Positions 55,924-64,000 of a stretch of DNA of 64,000 nucleotides are shown piece by piece; position 1 is the first letter of the stretch, and the number at the start of each line of letters is the position of its first letter. The position numbers and the translations under genes were made by a program. The DNA is from Cheiracanthium punctorium (taxonomy: Eukaryota; Arthropoda; Arachnida; Araneae; Cheiracanthiidae). The stretch covers positions 496,001 to 560,000 of the forward strand of contig JAWZYV010016037.1 of NCBI GenBank assembly GCA_038373885.1. Reading direction: 5' to 3'. The notes beneath the pieces are model-generated. The model made no database searches, was not told the DNA's origin, and saw only the letters and a program-made list of their open reading frames with translations.

Positions 55924-56540
55924 CAGTGCCATATTACAGGCAGGGCAAATGGGGCAACTACCCAGGGCCCAAAAATCTTACATCTTACACTTTTATAATT
56001 TTACAATCAAATTACAAAGGATAAAAAAATTTCGAAAGTTAAATGATTTTTTAATTATAAAGTATAAATAATGAATATAATTCAAATTTACATTTGTATA
56101 AAATTATTTTACACTTATTTTTAATTCTTCGAAATGCTCCATAGTCGATATAACATAACAATTTGTAGGAAATAACTAACCACATTTCATAAAGAGCATT
56201 TTTAATGTTAAGAAATAGCAAAATTTTTGAATAATTTGTTACTTTAGGAAATATTTACAAAAATGTCTGTTTACAAAAAGTGGTTGTATTCCGTACATCT
56301 TAGCAACTGTGATATAGCATTTCGATCTAACGTTTAACTATCTGTTTCTTTGACATCATGGAATTATATTCGTTTATTTCAGAATACTTAAAACAAAATT
56401 TGTGTTTGGAAAGGGTAAGATATTTAACTTTCAGTATAAACCAATCATTATCTGTTTTGTTTAGGAGGGGGGGGTGTTTTTTCAAGGGGCCCATTTTTTT
56501 TTCTTCTGCCCAGGCCCACAGTTGTCTTGATCGGGCTCTG
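55924..56540. mobile_element. hAT-type MITE in unit 1
   Basis: Ends CAGTGCCATATTACAGG and, reverse-complemented, CAGAGCCCGATCAAGAC; perfect 8-bp duplication GCCACAAG (55916-55923 and 56541-56548). GGGCCC-type motifs lie inside both ends. It interrupts a minus-strand SINE-like sequence with a B-box match GGTTCGGGCCC near 55866-55876. Confidence 0.88.
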
Positions 56541-57177
56541 GCCACAAGGCCATCTACACCCACAGTGCATCAGCCAAAGATTGAATTACCGGTTATTTTA
56601 GTCTCAGATTGGGACATAGGGTGAAATTTCGACAAAGTGTTGTTCAGCTATTATGAATAATAGTCAAATTATTCGATTGGTAAGAAATTATTTTCACTTT
56701 TTACAAATGTATGTAAGTAGAAGCAACATTCATAATAAATAATTAAAAAACAATATTGCAAATTGTATAGGAATTTTAGTGTGATTTTTACTTTCATATT
56801 TCTTGGATAACTTGGAGGTTTCAAAAGAGTTGTTCATTGTAATGAAGTTTCCGTTTTTCTTATAATGCAGCTGGCGATCAAATAGATTTTCTTTTCTTTT
56901 TTTAAACACATGTTTTTAACTATTTAAATATTACAAACGATTTTATATAATAGACACTTACACTTTTTTTGTAAGTATTTCTTTTCAAATTTAAATTTTG
57001 TGGGAGGGGGCAAGGGGGGATACCACCCCCCTACCCCGTCCCAACCCCAATATAAGGAATTTGAAGTAAATTATGGATTAATTCAATAATTTTTCGAAAT
57101 TTATCTTAGATTATGCAAAGGCACATCTAAATTACGCAAATATTTATAGGAATTTAGGTAAAGTATAAACCACTCTG

Positions 57178-57863
57178 CAGTGGCGGCTCGTGGGATACAG
57201 CAAGTACAGCCGGGCTGCACTTGAAATTATCAGCACATACTTTAAAATAATTTATTCTACTAATTTTCCTAAATTCAGATTAGAATTGTGGAATTCCTAC
57301 GGTAAATTAAAAAAATCTCCGAAAAAAAACAAACAAAAAAAAAAACGTATTGTGGCCGGATCGCTCATTCAGAAAAAAAGCACTTTAATCTTCCCGCAAT
57401 TCAATTGGGAAAATCTTTGGTTCAGCCCAGAGCGGGGAAAAGAAAATTGGCAGCACCGTTGCCATGACAACGGCTAGGTAAGCAGCCTCTCCGGCATAGG
57501 GAGTATGCATCTGATACAGCCGATGGAAGACTTTTAAACGGCGGCTGAACTTGAGAACTCGACTAACTGATTGGCTCTGACGAGAAGTGAGGGAGGGGGT
57601 AAGGAGAATATATGTTTGGAAAACTCTCGACTTTATATTGCTGAATTTATCAAGAAGGTAAGCCTGGATAGACGCTTATGAATGGACAATTACCCATCAA
57701 AGCAGTATTGTTTTTAAGTAAGCAAGAACTGGCATTTAGAGGACATGGCGAGCGAGAAAATTCTTTAAACAAGGGAAATTTTAAAGAGCTTTTAAAATTA
57801 TGGATATCTGAATTAAAACAACGCCTTTTTATGAGAGCATCACTGACCGATTCGCAAGTTTAA
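57178..57863 (+). pseudogene. hAT transposase fragment, unit 1
   Basis: Starts at the hAT-type terminus CAGTGGCGGCTCGTGG. The frame 57678-57863 reads KAVLFLSKQELAFRGHGERE then NSLNKGNFKELLKLWISEL. The string L-x-K-Q-E-L-x-F-R-G-H-x-E-x-x-x-S-L-N-x-G-N-F/Y is diagnostic of ZMYM1-type hAT transposases, near the start of their catalytic region. Only about 60 residues survive; the upstream 95-codon frame (57190-57477) is of uncertain relation. No right hAT terminus is seen. Confidence 0.75.
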
Positions 57864-58710
57864 AAGAAAGGAGGATTGATTTGTCTTATAAAAAATAAGT
57901 AAGTTTTTTTTTTTTTTTTTCCTTTTCGTATCAAGTTATCTCTCTATTCTAAAAAAAAAGTAAAGGCCGCTGTTGCCGCCGCTGGCGCTGTCTATAGCTT
58001 GTGGACCTATCTCCTCCTAAACCGTAGGGATTTGAGTTTTGACTAAGGTGCCCACAGATTCGAAAAATTCCGAGGAACCTGCTAAGCTGACTTAAATTTC
58101 GAAAATCGAATTATTTTAGAAGATATTAATAAAAAACTAAAAAAATAAACAGAATGGTTGCCAGATTTGGCATAAAATCGTTCATTCCTTTGCAACAAAG
58201 CGTTTCCAAGTATCTAGAATGGCGTGAAATTTACAAAGTTAACACAAAAAGCCTAATAACTTCTTCACCGTTTGCACGATCCGCTTGAAAATTTTCATGA
58301 TCATGTATAAAAATATAGTAAACAATCTGCGCTTCTTTCCGAGGAGAAGGAGCAATGGCCAATCACGGTTTTTCATCCTAAAAAGGGGAAATTTCATCAG
58401 CAACTGATCCAAAATGTCCTCTCGGGGGGCCATATAGCCGATCATCGTTTCCCGATGACTCCGATGAAATAACGAAAAGAAACCGATGAGAAACCGATAA
58501 ACTGTTTAAAATATATTTGTTAACAAAAAATAAACGACTGGCAGCAAAATTTTCAAAAAATATCAGTTTGTTTATTATGTTTTCGTTTTTTGCATGCTAA
58601 CTTTCCGTTTTTCTGAAAAAAAAAAATATAATAAAAGAAAAACAAAAGTCTCCCTCCACTGTGCCCGAACCGTTAGCGTACGATGTCACAGACTAGCGTG
58701 CTGCCACAAG

Positions 58711-59346
58711 CAGTGCCATATTACAGGCAGGGCAAATGGGGCAACTACCCAGGGCCCACAGATTTTAGGGCCCAAAAATCTTACATCTTACACTTTTATA
58801 ATTTTACAATCAAATTACAAAGGATAAAAAAATTTCGAAAGTTAAATGATTTTTTAATTATAAAGTATAAATAATGAATATAATTCAAATTTACATTTGT
58901 ATAAAATTATTTTACACTTATTTTTAATTCTTCGAAATGCTCCATAGTCGATATAACATAACAATTTGTAGGAAATAACTAACCACATTTCATAAAGAGC
59001 ATTTTTAATGTTAAGAAATAGCAAAATTTTTGAATAATTTGTTACTTTAGGAAATATTTACAAAAATGTCTGTTTACAAAAAGTGGTTGTATTCCGTACA
59101 TCTTAGCAACTGTGATATAGCATTTCGATCTAACGTTTAACTATCTGTTTCTTTGACATCATGGAATTATATTCGTTTATTTCAGAATACTTAAAACAAA
59201 ATTTGTGTTTGGAAAGGGTAAGATATTTAACTTTCAGTATAAACCAATCATTATCTGTTTTGTTTAGGAGGGGGGGGGGGTGTTTTTTCAAGGGGCCCAA
59301 TTTTTTTTCTTCTGCCCAGGCCCACAGTTGTCTTGATCGGGCTCTG
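58711..59346. mobile_element. hAT-type MITE in unit 2
   Basis: Same ends and GCCACAAG duplication (58703-58710 and 59347-59354). It retains CACAGATTTTAGGGCCCA, the 18 bases lost from unit 1 between GGGCCCA direct repeats. Confidence 0.88.
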
Positions 59347-59993
59347 GCCACAAGGCCATCTACACCCACAGTGCATCAGCCAAAGATTGAAGTACCGGTT
59401 ATTTTAGTCTCAGATTGGGACTTAGGGTGAAATTTCGACAAAGTGTTGTTCAGCTATTATGAATAATAGTCAAATTATTCGATTGGTAAGAAATTATTTT
59501 CACTTTTTACAAATGTATGTAAGTAGAAGCAACATTCATAATAAATAATTAAAAAACAATATTGCAAATTGTATAGGAATTTTAGTGTGATTTTAACTTT
59601 CATATTTCTTGGATAACTTGGAGGTTTCAAAAGAGTTGTTCATTGTAATGAAGTTTCCGTTTTTCTTATAATGCAGCTGGCGATCAAATAGATTTTCTTT
59701 TCTTTTTTTAAACACATTTTTTTAATTATTTAAACATTACAAACGATTTTATATAATAGACACTTACACTTTTTTTGTAAGTATTTCTTTTCAAATTTAA
59801 ATTTTGTGGGAGGGGGCAAGGGGGGATACCACCCCCCTACCCCGTCCCAACCCCAATATAAGGAATTTGAAGTAAATTATGGATTAATTCAATAATTTTT
59901 CGAAATTTCTCTTAGATTATGCAAAGGCACATCTCAATTACGCAAATATTTATAGGAATTTAGGTAAAGTGTAAACCACTGGGCAGTGGCGGC

Positions 59994-60669
59994 TCGTGGG
60001 ATACAGCAAGTACAGCAGGGCTGCACTTGAAATTATCAGCACATACTTTAAAATAATTTATTCTACTAATTTTCCTAAATTCAGATTAGAATTGTGGAAT
60101 TCCTACGGTAAATTAAAAAAATCTCCGAAAAAAAACAAAAAAAAAAAAAAACGTATTGTGGCCGGATCGCTCATTCAGAAAAAAAGCACTTTAATCTTCC
60201 CGCAATTCAATTGGGAAAATCTTTGGTTCAGCCCAGAGCGAGGAAAAGAAAATTGGCAGCACCGTTGCCATGACAACGGCTAGGTAAGCAGCCTCTCCGG
60301 CATAGGGAGTATGCATCTGATACAGCCGATGGAAGACTTTTAAACGGCGGCTGAACTTGAGAACTCGACTAACTGATTGGCTCTGACGAGAAGTGAGGGA
60401 GGGGGTAAGGAGAATATATGTTTGGAAAACTCTCGACTTTATATTGCTGAATTTATCAAGAAGGTAAGCCTGGATAGACGCTTATGAATGGACAATTACC
60501 CATCAAAGCAGTATTGTTTTTAAGTAAGCAAGAACTGGCATTTAGAGGACATGGCGAGCGAGAAAATTCTTTAAACATGGGAAATTTTAAAGAGCTTTTA
60601 AAATTATGGATATCTGAATTAAAACAACGCCTTTTTATGAGAGCATCACTGACCGATTCGCAAGTTTAA
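59994..60669 (+). pseudogene. hAT transposase fragment, unit 2
   Basis: Copy of the 57178-57863 fragment; the ZMYM1-like frame is 60484-60669, with Met for Lys after SLN. It has the same truncated extent as in unit 1, so the loss of the rest predates the array. Confidence 0.75.
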
Positions 60670-61526
60670 AAGAAAGGAGGATTGATTTGTCTTATAAAAA
60701 ATAAGTAAGTTTTTTTTTTTTTTTTTTTTTTTTTTTTCCTTTTCGCATCAAGTTATCTCTCTATTCTAAAAAAAAAGTAAAGGCCGCTGTTGCCGCCGCT
60801 GGCGCTGTCTATAGCTTGTGGACCTATCTCCTCCTAAACCGTAGGGATTTGAGTTTTGACTAAGGTGCCCACAGATTCGAAAAATTCCGAGGAACCTGCT
60901 AAGCTGACTTAAATTTCGAAAATCGAATTATTTTAGAAGATATTAATAAAAAACTAAAAAAATAAACAGAATGGTTGCCAGATTTGGCATAAAATCGTTC
61001 ATTCCTTTGCAACAAAGCGTTTCCAAGTATCTAGAATGGCGTGAAATTTACAAAGTTAACACAAAAAGCCTAATAACTTCTTCACCGTTTGCACGATCCG
61101 CTTGAAAATTTTCATGATCATGTATAAAAATATAGTAAACAATCTGCGCTTCTTTCCGAGGAGAAGGAGCAATGGCCAATCACGGTTTTTCATCCTAAAA
61201 AGGGGAAATTTCATCAGCAACTGATCCAAAATGTCCTCTCGGGGGGCCATATAGCCGATCATCGTTTCCCGATGACTCCGATGAAATAACGAAAAGAAAC
61301 CGATGAGAAACCGATAAACTGTTTAAAATATATTTGTTAACAAAAAATAAACGACTGGCAGCAAAATTTTCAAAAAATATCAGTTTGTTTATTATGTTTT
61401 CGTTTTTTGCATGCTAACTTTCCGTTTTTCTGAAAAAAAAAATATAATAAAAGAAAAACAAAAGTCTCCCTCCACTGTGCCCGAACCGTTAGCGTACGAT
61501 GTCACAGACTAGCGTGCTGCCACAAG

Positions 61527-62163
61527 CAGTGCCATATTACAGGCAGGGCAAATGGGGCAACTACCCAGGGCCCACAGATTTTAGGGCCCAAAAATCTTAC
61601 ATCTTACACTTTTATAATTTTACAATCAAATTACAAAGGATAAAAAAATTTCGAAAGTTAAATGATTTTTTAATTATAAAGTATAAATAATGAATATAAT
61701 TCAAATTTACATTTGTATAAAATTATTTTACACTTATTTTTAATTCTTCGAAATGCTCCATAGTCGATATAACATAACAATTTGTAGGAAATAACTAACC
61801 ACATTTCATAAAGAGCATTTTTAATGTTAAGAAATAGCAAAATTTTTGAATAATTTGTTACTTTAGGAAATATTTACAAAAATGTCTGTTTACAAAAAGT
61901 GGTTGTATTCCGTACATCTTAGCAACTGTGATATAGCATTTCGATCTAACGTTTAACTATCTGTTTCTTTGACATCATGGAATTATATTCGTTTATTTCA
62001 GAATACTTAAAACAAAATTTGTGTTTGGAAAGGGTAAGATATTTAACTTTCAGTATAAACCAATCATTATCTGTTTTGTTTAGGAGGGGGGGGGGGGTGT
62101 TTTTTCAAGGGGCCCAATTTTTTTTCTTCTGCCCAGGCCCACAGTTGTCTTGATCGGGCTCTG
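61527..62163. mobile_element. hAT-type MITE in unit 3
   Basis: Same ends; GCCACAAG duplication at 61519-61526 and 62164-62171. Confidence 0.88.
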
Positions 62164-62810
62164 GCCACAAGGCCATCTACACCCACAGTGCATCAGCCAA
62201 AGATTGAAGTACCGGTTATTTTAGTCTCAGATTGGGACTTAGGGTGAAATTTCGACAAAGTGTTGTTCAGCTATTATGAATAATAGTCAAATTATTCGAT
62301 TGGTAAGAAATTATTTTCACTTTTTACAAATGTATGTAAGTAGAAGCAACATTCATAATAAATAATTAAAAAACAATATTGCAAATTGTATAGGAATTTT
62401 AGTGTGATTTTAACTTTCATATTTCTTGGATAACTTGGAGGTTTCAAAAGAGTTGTTCATTGTAATGAAGTTTCCGTTTTTCTTATAATGCAGCTGGCGA
62501 TCAAATAGATTTTCTTTTCTTTTTTTAAACACATTTTTTTAATTATTTAAACATTACAAACGATTTTATATAATAGACACTTACACTTTTTTTGTAAGTA
62601 TTTCTTTTCAAATTTAAATTTTGTGGGAGGGGGCAAGGGGGGATACCACCCCCCTACCCCGTCCCAACCCCAATATAAGGAATTTGAAGTAAATTATGGA
62701 TTAATTCAATAATTTTTCGAAATTTCTCTTAGATTATGCAAAGGCACATCTAAATTACGCAAATATTTATAGGAATTTAGGTAAAGTGTAAACCACTGGG
62801 CAGTGGCGGC

Positions 62811-63487
62811 TCGTGGGATACAGCAAGTACAGCCGGGCTGCACTTGAAATTATCAGCACATACTTTAAAATAATTTATTCTACTAATTTTCCTAAATTCA
62901 GATTAGAATTGTGGAATTCCTACGGTAAATTAAAAAAATCTCCGAAAAAAACCAAAAAAAAAAAAAAAACGTATTGTGGCCGGATCGCTCATTCAGAAAA
63001 AAAGCACTTTAATCTTCCCGCAATTCAATTGGGAAAATCTTTGGTTCAGCCCAGAGCGAGGAAAAGAAAATTGGCAGCACCGTTGCCATGACAACGGCTA
63101 GGTAAGCAGCCTCTCCGGCATAGGGAGTGTGCATCTGATACAGCCGATGGAAGACTTTTAAACGGCGGCTGAACTTGACAACTCGACTAACTGATTGGCT
63201 CTGACGAGAAGTGAGGGAGGGGGTAAGGAGAATATATGTTTGGAAAACTCTCGACTTTATATTGCTGAATTTATCAAGAAGGTAAGCCTGGATAGACGCT
63301 TATGAATGGACAATTACCCATCAAAGCAGTATTGTTTTTAAGTAAGCAAGAACTGGCATTTAGAGGACATGGCGAGCGAGAAAATTCTTTAAACATGGGA
63401 AATTTTAAAGAGCTTTTAAAATTATGGATATCTGAATTAAAACAACGCCTTTTTATGAGAGCATCACTGACCGATTCGCAAGTTTAA
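62811..63487 (+). pseudogene. hAT transposase fragment, unit 3
   Basis: As in units 1 and 2; frame 63302-63487 is intact, but the upstream frame (62813-63091) is shifted by a changed A-run, so it ends differently from its counterparts. That argues the upstream frame is not under selection. Confidence 0.75.
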
Positions 63488-64000
63488 AAGAAAGGAGGAT
63501 TGATTTGACTTATAAAAAATAAGTAAGTTTTTTTTTTTTTTTTTTTTTTTTTCTTTTCGTCTCAAGTTATCTCTCTATTCTAAAAAAAAGTAAAGGCCGC
63601 TGTTGCCGCCGCTGGCGCTGTCTATAGCTTGTGGACCTATCTCCTCCTAAACCGTAGGGATTTGAGTTTTGACTAAGGTGCCCACAGATTCGAAAAATTC
63701 CGAGGAACCTGCTAAGCTGACTTAAATTTCGAAAATCGAATTATTTTAGAAGATATTAATAAAAAACTAAAAAAATAAACAGAATGGTTGCCAGATTTGG
63801 CATAAAATCGTTCATTCCTTTGCAACAAAGCGTTTCCAAGTATCTAGAATGGCGTGAAATTTACAAAGTTAACACAAAAAGCCTAATAACTTCTTCACCG
63901 TTTGCACGATCCGCTTGAAAATTTTCATGATCATGTATAAAAATATAGTAAACAATCTGCGCTTCTTTAAAAATCTGAAAATCCACCCGTTCCCTCCTTT

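Larger units (their letters stand above)
55554..58339 (+). repeat. 2.8 kb tandem array, unit 1
   Basis: Begins CGAGGAGAAGGAGCAATGGC. Order inside: SINE-like sequence on the minus strand, hAT MITE (55924-56540), AT-rich DNA, G/C-rich TATACCACCCCCC patch (57000-57040), hAT terminus CAGTGGCGGCTCGTGG (57178) with transposase scrap, a 17-base T-run (57904), an F3 3' fragment (57938-58237, minus), and a 100 bp linker ending GCGCTTCTTTC. It differs from units 2 and 3 mainly by an 18-base deletion within the MITE. Confidence 0.95.
58340..61156 (+). repeat. 2.8 kb tandem array, unit 2
   Basis: Same order as unit 1; 2817 bp. Homopolymers are longer: G-run 11 against 8 in the MITE, T-run 28 against 17 before the F3 fragment. 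F3 fragment at 60755-61054. Confidence 0.95.
61157..63968 (+). repeat. 2.8 kb tandem array, unit 3
   Basis: 2812 bp, ending GCGCTTCTTT at 63968; after that the sequence departs from the array (AAAAATCTGAAAATCC). G-run 12, T-run 25. F3 fragment at 63571-63867. Confidence 0.95.

Noticed and set aside
56327..59430. Frames on both strands inside the array MITE
   Set aside because: They cross the G-run and GGGCCC motifs of a non-coding MITE; their repetition reflects the array, not selection.
58239..61262. 68-codon minus-strand frames at the unit borders
   Set aside because: Identical because the units are identical; no known motif and they span the unit junction.

Overview
This is a eukaryotic, AT-rich, intron/intergenic-type window, almost certainly from an arthropod (a chelicerate or insect; I cannot place it more closely). 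The reasons are the mix of Tc1/mariner, pogo, piggyBac-type, hAT and Helitron elements, tRNA-derived SINEs and long satellite-like foldback repeats, plus the absence of operons or long open frames. I found no intact host protein-coding gene, no rRNA gene and no complete tRNA gene. Nearly every coding signal is a decayed transposase or reverse transcriptase.

Three unnamed repeat families, labelled here F1, F2 and F3, dominate. F1 forms a roughly 4.2 kb near-perfect palindrome (18464-22646). Each arm is about 1.97 kb and carries two kinds of internal tandem unit (about 87 bp and about 173 bp) that themselves contain perfect short palindromes. Other F1 pieces lie at 3590-3670, 11410-11530, 33066-33146 (a miniature end-to-end derivative), 43793-45213 and 52016-52640. 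F2 is built of units of about 150 bp and lies at both ends of a 50 kb interval in opposite orientation (1-1545 and 49884-53290). F3 is about 1.3 kb and lies at 14090-17845 (inverted pair), 29698-30790 and 46855-49640, with 3' ends in each unit of the terminal array.

Layout: 1-3760 F2, a piggyBac-type MITE, one candidate minus-strand exon, a solo-LTR-like segment and an F1 scrap; 5765-8135 two inverted Tc1-like remnants split by a hAT; 8456-12168 MITEs and a mariner-like inverted-repeat element; 12697-13405 a broken reverse transcriptase; 14090-17845 the F3 inverted pair; 18186-22646 a MITE and the F1 palindrome; 22690-25865 a 3.2 kb hAT-like element; 26391-30790 MITEs, SINE, nested hATs and F3; 31561-32100 a CpG-bearing GC-richer island (possible promoter and first exon); 33838-34297 a hAT transposase remnant; 37745-39648 and 45817-46661 two non-autonomous Helitrons; 41217-42601 a Tc1-like element; 43793-45213 a three-level nest (SINE in hAT in F1); 47188-48905 an internally deleted pogo-like element inside F3; 49884-53290 F2 with SINE, hAT and F1 insertions; 54747-55310 a 294 bp tandem duplication; 55554-63968 three tandem copies of a 2.8 kb unit carrying hAT and SINE-like pieces.

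Target-site duplications and interrupted copies give a relative chronology, so the window reads as a layered record of insertions. The most unusual objects are the F1 palindrome family and the three-copy 2.8 kb array. All identifications come from reading the sequence by eye; no database search was possible.
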